DNA from: a virus
IMG/VR virus record: IMGVR_UViG_3300020558_000266
Span: 1 to 56,528 of that record
DNA: 56,528 nt
Direction: 5' to 3' (one strand)
Below the pieces are notes generated by a model. It saw only the letters and a list, made by a program, of their open reading frames with translations. It was not told where the DNA came from and ran no database searches. Within the stretch, counting starts at the first letter, position 1, and every line of letters begins with the position of its first letter. Of this stretch, positions 17,648-27,219 are shown one piece after another. A program made the translations under genes and the position numbers.

Positions 17648-18454
17648 ATGGAAAATAAATTATCAATATCAATTATATTACCGATAAAATCGTCTAAATC
17701 TAGAGATTTTAATGAATATTTTGAAAAAGCAATAACATCAATCAATAATCAATCAGTAGGTGTTGAGGAATTAGTTATTGTCCACACATCTGAAGAATCG
17801 TTAATCGAATTTTTAAACAACTATGATTTTGGTTCATTAAACGTTGTTAAATTATTATGGGATAAAGAACCTAGTTATGCTGAACAGGTTAATTACGGAA
17901 TTAAAAAGGCTAAAGGTGAGTGGATATCACTTTTTGAATTTGACGATGAATATTCCTCAATTTGGTTTAAAAATGTTAAAAAATATATCGAATCATATCC
18001 TGAATCTAAAGTATTTTTACCGGTTGTCGTTGAAACCGATGAGAAAGGAGTATTTGCAGGGTTTACTAACGAAGCAACATTTGCCGCTAACTTCAGTCAA
18101 GAAATGGGAGTACTAACTAATGAAACATTACAAGACTATCAAAATTTCCAAACTGCAGGTGCAGTAATTAAAAAACAAGTTATTGAGGATTTCGGTGGTT
18201 TTAAACCTTCAATTAAATTAACTTTTGTTTATGAGTTTTTACTAAGATTAACTTATAATTCGGTTCATATTATGTCAATACCTAAACTTGGATATAAACA
18301 CACTAATATGAGAGAAGGTTCAATATTTTGGAATTATAAACATGGTGAAAACAAAATGTTAGAAGATGAAGTTAAATTTTGGGTTCAAACGGCAAAAAAA
18401 GAATTTTTCTTTGTAGAAGATAGAAACATAAATTATCAAGTTGAAAATGAATAA
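17648..18454 (+). CDS. Glycosyltransferase family 2-like
   Basis: 268 residues. The start LSISIILPIKSSKSRDFNEYFEKAI and the following INNQSVGVEELVIVHTS are GT2-like. The acidic stretch EWISLFEFDDEYSS (about 98-111) stands where the DxD metal site lies, though spaced FDDEY. It lacks an obvious C-terminal membrane segment. It overlaps the sigma-factor start by one base, which ties glycan genes and the late regulator into one transcript. Confidence 0.7.
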   Translation: MENKLSISIILPIKSSKSRDFNEYFEKAITSINNQSVGVEELVIVHTSEESLIEFLNNYDFGSLNVVKLLWDKEPSYAEQVNYGIKKAKGEWISLFEFDDEYSSIWFKNVKKYIESYPESKVFLPVVVETDEKGVFAGFTNEATFAANFSQEMGVLTNETLQDYQNFQTAGAVIKKQVIEDFGGFKPSIKLTFVYEFLLRLTYNSVHIMSIPKLGYKHTNMREGSIFWNYKHGENKMLEDEVKFWVQTAKKEFFFVEDRNINYQVENE

Positions 18455-19203
18455 TGCAGGACACCCTATCAGCAATAACGGAAGATACTTCATCGAAAAA
18501 AAGAGGTAGGAAGACCGTAAATGTAAATTATTTTGACACAAGAGAAGAGGATGCGGTTAAAGAATTTTTAATCGCAAAAACTTCTGAAGAAAAAAATAGA
18601 ATATACAATGACTTTTTAAAGGCGCCTTTAGATAAAATGATATCTTCAATCATAAGAAGATATAAATTATATCGTAAAGATATGGACTTTGACGAAATTC
18701 ATTGTGACACTCATTCATTTTTAATGACTAAGGTCGACAAATTTAAACCATCAAAAGAAAAGAAGGCGTATTCTTATTTTGGAACTATATGTAAAAATTA
18801 TTTGATGGGTCAAATTATAAAAGACCAAAAAGAAACTAATCGAAAAATTTCATATGAGGACGTATCCGAAAGTATTGAGCGACGCCCTGATATGACGTAT
18901 AGGATAGATGAAGAGTATACAGACACTAGTACAATTATTGGTGAATATTCGAATGAATTAAAATTGTTTATTGAAGGTGAGAATCTAAGTGACAATGAAA
19001 AAAAATTAGGTTATGCCCTGATAGATTTATTTGAGAATTACGAAACCATATTTTCCAGTGCGGATAATAATAAATTCAATAAAAATATTATCTTATTGTC
19101 ATTAAGAGAAATGACAAATCTTAGTACCAAAGAAATACGAAGTTCTATGAAAAGATTCAAAAAATTATATATTTTGATTCAAAATAAAATGAAAACCGAT
19201 TAA
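18454..19203 (+). CDS. Late transcription sigma factor, T4 gp55-like
   Basis: 249 residues (T4 gp55 is 185). Residues about 45-140 carry a sigma-70 region 2-like block: FDEIHCDTHSFLMTKVDKFKP, then KKAYSYFGTICKNYLMGQI (core-binding and promoter-melting helices) followed by KETNRKISYEDV. No canonical region 4 is obvious, as in gp55, although the C-terminal helix TNLSTKEIRSSMKRFKKLY could be a weak one. It would direct host RNA polymerase to late promoters, probably the TATTTAT motif that first appears 5 bases after its stop. An N-terminal basic tail (residues 13-24) is extra. Confidence 0.7.
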   Translation: MQDTLSAITEDTSSKKRGRKTVNVNYFDTREEDAVKEFLIAKTSEEKNRIYNDFLKAPLDKMISSIIRRYKLYRKDMDFDEIHCDTHSFLMTKVDKFKPSKEKKAYSYFGTICKNYLMGQIIKDQKETNRKISYEDVSESIERRPDMTYRIDEEYTDTSTIIGEYSNELKLFIEGENLSDNEKKLGYALIDLFENYETIFSSADNNKFNKNIILLSLREMTNLSTKEIRSSMKRFKKLYILIQNKMKTD

Positions 19204-19207
19204 AAAG

Positions 19208-19214
19208 TATTTAT
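19208..19214 (+). promoter_or_regulatory. Candidate late promoter TATTTAT at the start of the tail block
   Basis: GTATTTATAGGTATG: the motif ends 4 bases before the ATG at 19219. It separates the sugar/sigma operon from the structural genes, where a late promoter is expected. The spacing predicts a leaderless or near-leaderless transcript. Confidence 0.5.
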
Positions 19215-19218
19215 AGGT

Positions 19219-19587
19219 ATGCCTAGACCACAAAGAAAAGAAATTAATTTTACTAAAGACTCCATTTTAGCATTAATGCAGGAAATTTACAATGAGCTTG
19301 TTGAACAGAGACAAACTGCAATAAGAATTCAAAATAAAATGTTATCAATGTTAAAAGACCCATCTGATATGACTAAAATAGGTCCTGTCATTGAGAAACA
19401 ACAAAAAATCGTTAATGATTGTGTTGAAAAAAAGATTAGTTTGTCAAAATTACAATCCAGTATATGGGAAAAATCAAATACCAATAACAATGAATCATTT
19501 TCACTTGCAGATTTAGATGATGACCTTATTCAAAATCTAATTGAGAAGGATGTTGCAAATGACGAAGAAATGTATAAAATGAAGTAA
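19219..19587 (+). CDS. Hypothetical protein, coiled coil
   Basis: 122 residues, largely helical. Residues 14-85 have heptad-like spacing of Leu, Ile and Met (ILALMQEIYNELVEQRQTAI) and end in an acidic tail (DLDDDLIQNLIEKD). It opens the structural block behind a candidate late promoter and is followed 3 bases later by a large structural gene, so a chaperone or tail-assembly role is likely. No family recognised. Confidence 0.6.
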   Translation: MPRPQRKEINFTKDSILALMQEIYNELVEQRQTAIRIQNKMLSMLKDPSDMTKIGPVIEKQQKIVNDCVEKKISLSKLQSSIWEKSNTNNNESFSLADLDDDLIQNLIEKDVANDEEMYKMK

Positions 19588-19590
19588 TAG

Positions 19591-21642
19591 ATGGCAGATT
19601 TAAATGCAAGTTTTGGTAGTGCTAAAAGTCAGATTAATTCATTAAAATCTTATATTGAGATTTCTTCTGCCGCAAAACAATTAAAAAGGTCTGCGGGTAA
19701 CTCATTTGCCCAATCAAAGGCGGAGTTGAACACATCGTTAGAGAATATCACCAAAGACCAAAAAAGATATACTCGAAATCAACCGACATCATCAGACCAA
19801 GTATTAGATTTAATCAATATTGTTAACGGTAGCGGTATTGGTACCACAAAATATTTGAAAAAAAAATTTTTAGATGTTGTAGTAAAAATCGAACCTGACG
19901 TAAGAAAAATTATAACCGAAAGTGCAATCAAATCACTTGGTTGTTCTCAAGAACAAACATTTGTTGGTTATGATAAAACAACTTTACAATTACAATTAGA
20001 CCAATTATCTACTCTCCCTGTTGGTCAAGGAATTTATGTTCCTGTACAATCTTTAGATTTAGCTTCATTATTAAAAACACCTCTTGATAGTAAATTAGGT
20101 CAAATATCGTTTGAAAAACTAGAACCTTCAGTTCAAAATGGTACATTTAAACCTTATTTAGGACCGTTGTCATTCCCCATGAACAAAGCGTTAAGGGAAC
20201 AATTAAACACAACACAATCCTTTTACCAACAATACGGAAAATTTTATCAAGGAACTTCAAATTTACCATTATTTGATTTTGCTTATTCCGAAACAAACCA
20301 ATTTAATGTCAATCAACCTTGTTATCAAGTCATGCTTATAGATAAACCGACTCCAAATAAAGTTGGTGATTTTTTAAACGATTACTATTCAACTATTAAA
20401 TTGGTTGATAGTGTTGATGTTACCGAAATTTTAATAAATGTCATATCCGGAGCAATTAGTATTCAAGGTAGTGAAAGTGCTGGCACAATAGGTGAAAACT
20501 CAAAATTTCAAACAATTCTTAATAGAATATTGGGACTTTGTTTTGACAGTAGAAGAGAAATTGATGTTAGTGGTATTTCTAAAATTGCGGAATTAGATGG
20601 TGTGGATAATTCATTTTTCGAATTGACCGATATTGATTTAAGAAATATTGATATACGAATTTCAAATATTCAAAACGGGGTAATGGAGTTTGTGGATTGT
20701 GATAATGTTAAACTACCAGTTGATTATCAAACATTAGTTGACGAGTTAATTAAATTTAGAAACACATTAGATGACCAAACACCGGAACAACAAGTTAATA
20801 GTATCAGTAATATTTTAGATACTATATATCAAAACCCAGATTGGAAGGAGTTATTACCAACAAATTTCAATTTAGAATTAGCGGTTAATAAAGAATTTTT
20901 AAAACAAATTCCTTTAGCGGTTGCCTCAGCAGTATTAAGCCCAAAAGTTTTATTACCTATTTTCATATTACTTCAAGTTGTTGAGAGTGAGGCAAAAAAT
21001 AATTATAACCAAAATGTAACTTCAGCAAATACTTATGTCCAATCCGGTAATACATCTCTCGGCGATGTTAATAATATTGTTAATAACTCAACTGATTTTT
21101 TACAAGTATTTAAAAGTTTTAATGTTGAGGTAGTGTCCAGAATTGGTGCAATATTTTTAAGTGTTTTATATGAGGAACTTAAAAAAGACATACTAAATCT
21201 TTTGGGTTCAATAATCACAGATGTTGTAAAAACCCAAAAATTAAAAAAATATAAGATAATATTAAGATTAATTGATATACTGTTAATATTATCTCAATTG
21301 ATAGATGATTATCGTAAATGTAAGTCATTAATTAATAATATATTACTATTATTAAAAACAATTTTCGGTCGTCCTGATGGGTCAATCCCGCAACCTTTAT
21401 TATTGTTGACCCAATTTTTACCGGGTTATTCACCTGAGAGGTCAACTATAAATACGATAGAATTATTACAATCTGTTGGAATCCCAACCGGTCCATTACC
21501 TGATGGTTCACCTAATTTAATGGGAATCTATAGTTTAATGAATCATAGGGGTGCCGATTCGGAAGATGCAGAAAATAGTAAGGTTGAATCAACAGTGATT
21601 ACCCCTTTTGGGATATTTCCGGTATTTGGTAAAAAAAGATAA
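19591..21642 (+). CDS. Large virion protein, probably tail/baseplate
   Basis: 683 residues. The N-terminus (1-60) is helical and Ala/Ser-rich. The middle is mixed with several TLPVGQGIYVPVQSL-like strands. Residues about 450-600 contain hydrophobic helices (VLLPIFILLQVVESEAK; IILRLIDILLILSQLIDD) that are unusually apolar for a soluble tail protein and could be a membrane-active or bundle region. The start follows the previous stop by 3 bases. Neighbouring gp5-like and baseplate-like genes support a baseplate role. The exact T4 counterpart cannot be read off. Confidence 0.6.
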   Translation: MADLNASFGSAKSQINSLKSYIEISSAAKQLKRSAGNSFAQSKAELNTSLENITKDQKRYTRNQPTSSDQVLDLINIVNGSGIGTTKYLKKKFLDVVVKIEPDVRKIITESAIKSLGCSQEQTFVGYDKTTLQLQLDQLSTLPVGQGIYVPVQSLDLASLLKTPLDSKLGQISFEKLEPSVQNGTFKPYLGPLSFPMNKALREQLNTTQSFYQQYGKFYQGTSNLPLFDFAYSETNQFNVNQPCYQVMLIDKPTPNKVGDFLNDYYSTIKLVDSVDVTEILINVISGAISIQGSESAGTIGENSKFQTILNRILGLCFDSRREIDVSGISKIAELDGVDNSFFELTDIDLRNIDIRISNIQNGVMEFVDCDNVKLPVDYQTLVDELIKFRNTLDDQTPEQQVNSISNILDTIYQNPDWKELLPTNFNLELAVNKEFLKQIPLAVASAVLSPKVLLPIFILLQVVESEAKNNYNQNVTSANTYVQSGNTSLGDVNNIVNNSTDFLQVFKSFNVEVVSRIGAIFLSVLYEELKKDILNLLGSIITDVVKTQKLKKYKIILRLIDILLILSQLIDDYRKCKSLINNILLLLKTIFGRPDGSIPQPLLLLTQFLPGYSPERSTINTIELLQSVGIPTGPLPDGSPNLMGIYSLMNHRGADSEDAENSKVESTVITPFGIFPVFGKKR

Positions 21643-21646
21643 AATT

Positions 21647-21850
21647 ATGAATAAAGAAGAATTTGAAACAATTTTAAAAGAAGTTAATGATTTAAAGAAT
21701 TTACCTAATAGTAGGTTAATTGAGGTTATGGATAAAATAACCACTGATTTTGAAACCACTAAAACAAATATAATCAATATGACCGTTTATTTAGATAAAC
21801 TTGAGGAATTGTATAATAAAACACTATCAGAATACGAAACACGAAAATAA
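21647..21850 (+). CDS. Small helical protein in tail block
   Basis: 67 residues starting MNKEEFETILKEVNDLKN. I use the ATG at 21647, 4 bases after the previous stop, rather than upstream frames that run inside that gene. It is entirely helical and coiled-coil-like. The last base of its stop overlaps the ATG of the next gene (TAATG). Perhaps a chaperone or small baseplate component. Confidence 0.6.
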   Translation: MNKEEFETILKEVNDLKNLPNSRLIEVMDKITTDFETTKTNIINMTVYLDKLEELYNKTLSEYETRK

Positions 21851-23403
21851 TGCAAGATAATACAATACTTTTTCAAGCGGTAGTTATTGATAATCAAGAC
21901 CCAATGATGTTAGGTCGGGTTAGAGCAAGGTTCTTGAATCCTCCTTCAGATATGGGTAGTTATGAGGATATTATTAGGTCAATCAATAATCCAATATGGA
22001 ATGAAGAAAAGGATAAGTGGACTCTAAGAGACCCTTTCATATTTTTACCATTACTACCTTACTTTATGTATCAAGTCCCTAAGGTAGATGAATTTATTCA
22101 ACTAATTTATTTAAATAAAGATTATAAATTTCAGAATCAATTTTATATTCAGAGTAATTTTTCAACTCCTACCGCAACTAAATTTGAATATTTTCAAGGA
22201 GGTAATAAATTTACGGGTATTGGAACTCAATTCGCCGCACCAAAACCATTAAAAAATCAAGACGGTACCTATACTGATTCCGCAATACATAAGGGTGTAT
22301 TCCCTGAACCGGGAGACAACGCATTACTTGGTCGTGGTAGTGCGGATGTAGTTGTTAAAGAAAATGAAGTATTAGTTAGGGCTGGTAAATTTAAAGGAGA
22401 TTCTTTACAACCAAACGTTATACCTAGCTCCAATTCTCAACGAGGGTTTTTACAATTATCAAGATTTAATTTATCGAAAATTAAACAACCCGATAAAATA
22501 GTTTCAGAGATTAACGAACAAGTGGTTTCAGTTAATTATTTAATTGAGTGGGTCATTACTAACCCTGAAAATACTCAAGATAGGTTTACAGGGTCGGTTT
22601 ATTTATATCGATTAAAAAATGACATCTCAACTAACTCAAAAAATTTAACTATAGGAAGTGTTTTGAATGAAAATTTAAAATCAATGGTTGCATCCGAAAG
22701 TTTTAGTATGTTAACTAAACAGGAGACAATCGAGTTTATAAATATTTTTGTTCAAACTTGTAATTCATTGAATGTTACAAAAACAGGTAAAGTTTTATTT
22801 ACAGATTCAAATAATAAATTTCCAATTTTCTATAGACCGAATAATTTAACTTATAATGTTTTAAAAACTTCAGTACCAACAACCGGCACAACTTCTCAAA
22901 CCTCATCTGCATTAAAAAATGTAACCGACATCTATAATCAAATTAAACTCCAACCAGCGCTTAAACAAGGTGGTTATGGGTTAATTTATGCTCAAGATAA
23001 AGTGGGAACGCCAATCAGTTTTAAATCAACTAAAGTTCCTCAATCATCTTATTTAACCGACTCATCCACATATGGAGCATTGGCAAGTGATAATTTATTT
23101 TTGTTATCACATAGTTCCTCAATTCCGGGAAAAGGTAAGATTAATTTTGATGATACATTATATGGGATTAGTTTGGACCAATTTGTTGATGAAATATTAC
23201 CAAAGACCTCAAGTTTAGTCAGAGGAGAAGAACTTTTAGAATTAATTAATTTAATTGTTAGATTCCTTTTAACTCATACTCACGCTTATCCTGGATTGGC
23301 ACCTGTACCAATAACTCAAGATGGTTCTAATGTTCAAGACATCCTGACTGAACTACAAAACGCATCAACAAAAATTCTTAATAAAAATATTCGACTTAAT
23401 TGA
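21850..23403 (+). CDS. Baseplate hub/spike-type protein with gp5-like OB domain
   Basis: 517 residues. Residues 8-32 (LFQAVVIDNQDPMMLGRVRARFLNP) match the start of the OB-fold found in T4 gp5 and VgrG-type spike proteins, which carry a D-P-x-x-x-G-R-V signature. A block near 140-180 (VFPEPGDNALLGRGSADVVVKENEVLVRAG) looks like a second beta domain, and FLLTHTHAYPGLAP (about 473-486) resembles the H-x-H segment of baseplate proteins. No lysozyme domain is visible. Likely part of the central hub or spike that first contacts the cell envelope. Confidence 0.65.
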   Translation: MQDNTILFQAVVIDNQDPMMLGRVRARFLNPPSDMGSYEDIIRSINNPIWNEEKDKWTLRDPFIFLPLLPYFMYQVPKVDEFIQLIYLNKDYKFQNQFYIQSNFSTPTATKFEYFQGGNKFTGIGTQFAAPKPLKNQDGTYTDSAIHKGVFPEPGDNALLGRGSADVVVKENEVLVRAGKFKGDSLQPNVIPSSNSQRGFLQLSRFNLSKIKQPDKIVSEINEQVVSVNYLIEWVITNPENTQDRFTGSVYLYRLKNDISTNSKNLTIGSVLNENLKSMVASESFSMLTKQETIEFINIFVQTCNSLNVTKTGKVLFTDSNNKFPIFYRPNNLTYNVLKTSVPTTGTTSQTSSALKNVTDIYNQIKLQPALKQGGYGLIYAQDKVGTPISFKSTKVPQSSYLTDSSTYGALASDNLFLLSHSSSIPGKGKINFDDTLYGISLDQFVDEILPKTSSLVRGEELLELINLIVRFLLTHTHAYPGLAPVPITQDGSNVQDILTELQNASTKILNKNIRLN

Positions 23404-23410
23404 TATTTAT
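23404..23410 (+). promoter_or_regulatory. Candidate late promoter TATTTAT
   Basis: GATATTTATAAATAAAA lies in the 19-base gap between two tail genes, 12 bases before the ATG at 23423. The overlapping TATAAATA is also the T4 late -10 sequence. Confidence 0.45.
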
Positions 23411-23422
23411 AAATAAAAATTA

Positions 23423-24940
23423 ATGTCAATTTTAAGGTCATACATAGATAAGAATAATACAATCATATCAAATTCATTGGTTAATACAGGAAGAAACCCT
23501 GTTATTGAGTTGAATTTTGGAGCATCAAACTTTGTTGTTCCAAATTATGGATTCACCCGATTTTTATTCGATTTAGATTTAGATTTATTACAAGAAAATA
23601 TTGCATCAGGTGTTATTTCCACGGGATGCACAACAGGGATGACTCACTCTCTATTCATGACAAATACTTCATCATTTGATAATGAATTGTTAAATACATT
23701 TATGTCAAATGAAAGAAGACGAGCAACTTCATTTGATTTGATTTTATTTAGAATTCCAAAAACATCAGGAAGTACAGGTAATCCTCAACTTTGGGATGAA
23801 GGTGTCGGTTACGATTACACCGATTTTAATATCGCTCAAAATACGCCATCTGGTGGGTCAACTCCATTAACTTACGTGGATAGTAGAGCTTATTCGACTC
23901 GACCATCCAATTGGTTTCAAACAACCACTATTAGTAATTGGTCTCAACCGGGAGTATATAACAATAAGAATGAAGGTTCTGTAAATTACTCAGGGTTAAC
24001 TATCGTAGCCAGACAACATTTTGAATTAGGGAACGAAAATCTTGAGATGGATATGACCAATGAAATAAACGGAATATTGAATGGAACCATAACCGGAGTT
24101 ACAGGGTGGGGAATTGCCTACTTACCTCAAATAGAAAATATAACAGGTCTTACCGATAGTTATAGTGTTGCCTTCTTTTCAAGACACACTCAAACATTTT
24201 ATCAACCATTCTTACAGACAACATATAATGATTTAGTTACTGATGATAGAAATTTATTTCTAAAGAGTCAACAAAATAAATTATATCTATACATTTATCA
24301 AAATGGTGATTTTGCGAATTTAGACTCGAATCCTGTTGTTAGAATTGAAGACCGAAATGGAAATGCGGTTACAGGAATGGCAACATTGTCAACTTGTTTG
24401 AGAACAAAAGGGATTTATGAAGTAATAGTTCCAAATGGATTTTCAGGTTCTCCAACACCTTGTCAATACTATGATGTGTGGTCAGGGTTAACAATTAACG
24501 GACAATCACTTCCAAATGTAACAAATCAATTCACATTACAACAATATACTGCAGGAATACAAATAGGTTCCAAATCAAAAGAACCATCAAAATACGGGTT
24601 TGATTTTTATGGTATATTACAAAATGAACAAATTATTAATACCGACATTAGAAAGGTTGGGGTTACAATTAAAAAGGCTTATACCGGACAAGCACCTTTA
24701 GAAAATGTTTCGGCATTTTATCGAGTGTATGTGAAGGAAGGAACTACCGAAGTTTTAGTCCAAGATTGGACTCCGATTAACCGAACTCCAAATGAGTATT
24801 ATTTCATATTTGATATGAGAGATAAAATACCAAATCAATATTATGTTGATATTCAGGTGAATACTTCGGGAGAGAAAGATACTTATAAGAGACAATTAAC
24901 ATTTAACATAGTTAATAAAAAACAAAATTATACTACATAA
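23423..24940 (+). CDS. Virion protein, probable baseplate or tail-associated
   Basis: 505 residues, rich in Thr, Asn, Ser and aromatic residues and predicted beta-rich. Residues about 380-500 look like one or two immunoglobulin-like or fibronectin-like strands sets (KVGVTIKKAYTGQAPLENVSAFYRVYVKEG). The N-terminus contains FVVPNYGFTRFLFDLDLDLL. No enzyme motif is seen. Located after the gp5-like gene with its own late-type promoter, it could be a wedge or fibre-network protein. Confidence 0.6.
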   Translation: MSILRSYIDKNNTIISNSLVNTGRNPVIELNFGASNFVVPNYGFTRFLFDLDLDLLQENIASGVISTGCTTGMTHSLFMTNTSSFDNELLNTFMSNERRRATSFDLILFRIPKTSGSTGNPQLWDEGVGYDYTDFNIAQNTPSGGSTPLTYVDSRAYSTRPSNWFQTTTISNWSQPGVYNNKNEGSVNYSGLTIVARQHFELGNENLEMDMTNEINGILNGTITGVTGWGIAYLPQIENITGLTDSYSVAFFSRHTQTFYQPFLQTTYNDLVTDDRNLFLKSQQNKLYLYIYQNGDFANLDSNPVVRIEDRNGNAVTGMATLSTCLRTKGIYEVIVPNGFSGSPTPCQYYDVWSGLTINGQSLPNVTNQFTLQQYTAGIQIGSKSKEPSKYGFDFYGILQNEQIINTDIRKVGVTIKKAYTGQAPLENVSAFYRVYVKEGTTEVLVQDWTPINRTPNEYYFIFDMRDKIPNQYYVDIQVNTSGEKDTYKRQLTFNIVNKKQNYTT

Positions 24941-24941
24941 T

Positions 24942-25406
24942 ATGAAACAAATAGTAAAATTAACAGAATCAGATTTAAACCGAATCGTAAAAAAAGTTCT
25001 TATCGAACAGGAGGTTGAACTTGCAAATTATATGTTCTTTTCAAATTTACAACAAATGAAAAGACAAATCGAAATGATGTTAGACATGGACCCTGAAAAA
25101 ATTAATGAAATTATTCAAAATGGTCATGATTGGGCTGACGACCATATTTCAGAAGCTAAAACGAATATGGACCAAGTATTTGATTTTTTAAAAAATGAGA
25201 TGGAAATCGAAGAAGCGGAATACGAAGACATTTACGAAGGTAGAAAAAAAACGGGAACAAAACTTTGTGCTAGAGGATTAGCTGCTGCTAAAGGAAAATT
25301 TAAAGTTCACCCCTCAGCTTATAGTAATGGTTATGGTGTTCAAGTATGTAAAGGAACAAAACCAGGACTAGATGGAAAGAAAAAATGTTCATCACCGTAT
25401 TGTTAA
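24942..25406 (+). CDS. Candidate internal head protein with N-terminal packaging-type peptide
   Basis: 154 residues. The first 23 residues include KLTESDLNRIVKKVLIEQ, an amphipathic helix ending in L-I-E, the (L/I)-x-E site that T4-type prohead proteases cut after. The same peptide is repeated in the proteins at 27271 and 40025. The C-terminal part (about 102-154) has a Cys-containing module, LCARGLAAAKGKFKVHPSAY to KPGLDGKKKCSSPYC, that I recall from phage proteins of the DUF5872 type. It begins 2 bases after the tail gene. Function unknown. Confidence 0.6.
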   Translation: MKQIVKLTESDLNRIVKKVLIEQEVELANYMFFSNLQQMKRQIEMMLDMDPEKINEIIQNGHDWADDHISEAKTNMDQVFDFLKNEMEIEEAEYEDIYEGRKKTGTKLCARGLAAAKGKFKVHPSAYSNGYGVQVCKGTKPGLDGKKKCSSPYC

Positions 25407-25442
25407 TTTTTAAAAAACATTTTTTATTTCTATATTTTTGTT

Positions 25443-25450
25443 TATCTTTG
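25443..25450 (+). promoter_or_regulatory. Bacteroidetes-type promoter, -7 element TATCTTTG
   Basis: TATCTTTG in the gap before the gene at 25473. The upstream TTG element is poor. It would give a leader of about 20 bases. Confidence 0.5.
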
Positions 25451-25472
25451 TAAAAAATAATTTACAGATATT

Positions 25473-25877
25473 ATGACAGACTTAGTTCACAAACTAAAAA
25501 GAAAAATTCAAAAGAAATACATATCATTATTTAGAGCGCTTCAATATCAAAATAACCAAAAAACAATATATGAATCTGAATGTATATCAATTTGTAAAAA
25601 ATTGATTAACAAAGATGATTCTATTCTTCTGACGACACCTATTTCTAATAAGAAATATATTAGAAATGAAGAAAATGACATATTTGTTATTTTAGATTCG
25701 AACAATGTCCAAGTAATTAATCATATTTATTCTTACAATGTTCTATTAAGTGATAAATCTTGGGAATTCTTAACAAGTCATTTCAATAATGAAGTTGAAA
25801 GACGAAGAATTGAATTCGAAAGAGAAATAACATCAAATATTCAACATTCTTTAAAAAATATTTTAACTAAACTATAA
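25473..25877 (+). CDS. Hypothetical protein
   Basis: 134 residues. A basic N-terminus (KLKRKIQKKY) is followed by a mixed fold with LINKDDSILLTTPISNKKYI and a helical, charged C-terminus (NEVERRRIEFEREI). There is no recognised domain. A host-type promoter precedes it and its stop overlaps the next ATG, so the two form a small operon. Function unknown. Confidence 0.6.
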   Translation: MTDLVHKLKRKIQKKYISLFRALQYQNNQKTIYESECISICKKLINKDDSILLTTPISNKKYIRNEENDIFVILDSNNVQVINHIYSYNVLLSDKSWEFLTSHFNNEVERRRIEFEREITSNIQHSLKNILTKL

Positions 25878-26287
25878 TGAAAAATAAGGCATTTAAATCC
25901 ACATTATATGTTGGTACATTAATGGTTGTGGTGGTTATTTTACTAATGATATCATTAATGTTTAACATTTACAATTATGTTAGACCAAAAGTAAATGACG
26001 CTATTAATAAAATCAAAACAGAACAACAAGATAGTAGTTGTGAAACTACGTCGACATTTACTCTTGAACCTGACACTACAAAATTCGAGGTTATTGAGAA
26101 ATATACTAAAGTAGATAGTCAACCAAAAATATCTATTATACCTATGGTTGAGAGTAGTCCTAAGAAAACTATTATACCTATGATTGAGAGCAACCCTAAG
26201 AAAACTATTAAAGTAGATATGTCTAACAATGACACATCTTCAATTAGAACTAATAAAACAGAATTGGTTAGAGATAGTGTAGGTTAA
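25877..26287 (+). CDS. Single-pass membrane protein
   Basis: 136 residues. Residues 10-33 (STLYVGTLMVVVVILLMISL and onward) form one strong transmembrane helix with a short basic N-terminus inside. The rest is a polar Thr/Ser/Lys-rich stretch with a short imperfect duplication (about residues 92-115: PKISIIPMVES, PKKTIIPMIES, PKKTIKVDM). It could be an inner-membrane protein of a lysis or exclusion system; a spanin-like role is possible but unsupported. Overlaps the upstream gene by one base and the convergent gene at its 3' end. Confidence 0.6.
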   Translation: MKNKAFKSTLYVGTLMVVVVILLMISLMFNIYNYVRPKVNDAINKIKTEQQDSSCETTSTFTLEPDTTKFEVIEKYTKVDSQPKISIIPMVESSPKKTIIPMIESNPKKTIKVDMSNNDTSSIRTNKTELVRDSVG

Positions 26288-26973
26288 GAATTTTTAACCT
26301 CGTTTAAGACCTGTATAATGATTTCTCGTAGAGATTCATTTCTTGGTTTGTACGATACCATAGTTGGCTTGTTACCTTTTCCTGTCTTAGGGTCTTTTTT
26401 CTCTTCTCTTCTTTTTTGAGCACATGCAGATTTTTTTTGAGCATCCGTCATTTTAGACGCAACACCCGCAGCTCTACATTTAGGATAACCTTTTGAATCT
26501 GCCTCAGGTCTACCACATGGTGGATGTCCCCCACCTTCTTTTTTTCTGCAAATATTTACCCAAGGACCTTTTGGTTGTTTACTACCTTTTGGTTTCTTTT
26601 TCGTTCCGAACCATACCGCCAAATCTTCTTTTAGCGGACCAACTACCTGATGAATAATATCATCCGGGGAATCTACACTGGCAATGTCACCACCTTCTTC
26701 ATCATTTTGACCGGTATAAAATTTTTTCAAACGCATACTAACTTTGGATAATAATTTAGTTCTCTTTTCAATCTTTTCTCTTTGACTTGGAGTTTCTTTG
26801 AAATCTCCGTCAGCTTCTTCGTATGCCAATTCGGCATTTGTATAATGATAGACAGGTTCATTAAAAGGACCCAATTGTTTCTCGTTCCAATCTTGGGGTG
26901 CCAAAACTATAGGGACTTTAAAATTTCCAGCGTTTGCTGCCCCAGTTGCTTCACTAATACGATTTCTTTTCAT
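26284..26973 (-). CDS. Hypothetical protein with Cys-rich module, possibly virion-packaged
   Basis: 229 residues. The N-terminus starts MKRNRISEATGAANAGNF. Residues about 145-185 hold a module seen in many phage proteins (GPWVNICRKKEGGGHPPCGR, then GYPKCRAAGV) followed by a Lys-rich stretch. The C-terminus ends SLREIIIQVLNEVKNS, again an amphipathic helix with an L-x-E site. It carries a TATTTAT motif 9 bases upstream. Function unknown; the Cys module may be a small metal or disulfide fold. Confidence 0.6.
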   Translation of the reverse strand: MKRNRISEATGAANAGNFKVPIVLAPQDWNEKQLGPFNEPVYHYTNAELAYEEADGDFKETPSQREKIEKRTKLLSKVSMRLKKFYTGQNDEEGGDIASVDSPDDIIHQVVGPLKEDLAVWFGTKKKPKGSKQPKGPWVNICRKKEGGGHPPCGRPEADSKGYPKCRAAGVASKMTDAQKKSACAQKRREEKKDPKTGKGNKPTMVSYKPRNESLREIIIQVLNEVKNS

Positions 26974-26982
26974 ATACTTATT

Positions 26983-26989
26983 ATAAATA
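26983..26989 (-). promoter_or_regulatory. Candidate late promoter TATTTAT (near-palindromic, may serve both strands)
   Basis: On the minus strand TATATTTATAATAAG lies 9 bases before the ATG at 26973. The complement reads TATAAATA and lies 15 bases before the plus-strand ATG at 27005, so the 31-base gap could hold divergent promoters. Confidence 0.4.
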
Positions 26990-27004
26990 TATTGATATTA
27001 CATT

Positions 27005-27211
27005 ATGGAACAAGAAAAACAACCAATTGCATATCTATTTGAAGAGGTTGCAATATACAAACATGAAGACATTGATAATTTAATTGACAATTTAAGTGAT
27101 GAACAATCAAAGTTTATGATAATCCGAGCCGTTCAGATGGCATATAAAAATGGATTATTTTCACTAACCGAAGCTGAAATCGTTTCAAAATCTTTAAGAA
27201 GATTAAAATAA
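27005..27211 (+). CDS. Small hypothetical protein
   Basis: 68 residues, acidic and helical (HEDIDNLIDNLSDEQSKFMI; AVQMAYKNGLFSLTEAEI). It is divergent from the gene at 26973 and followed directly by a strong terminator, so it is a one-gene transcript. No known family. Confidence 0.6.
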   Translation: MEQEKQPIAYLFEEVAIYKHEDIDNLIDNLSDEQSKFMIIRAVQMAYKNGLFSLTEAEIVSKSLRRLK

Positions 27212-27219
27212 AAAAGAGT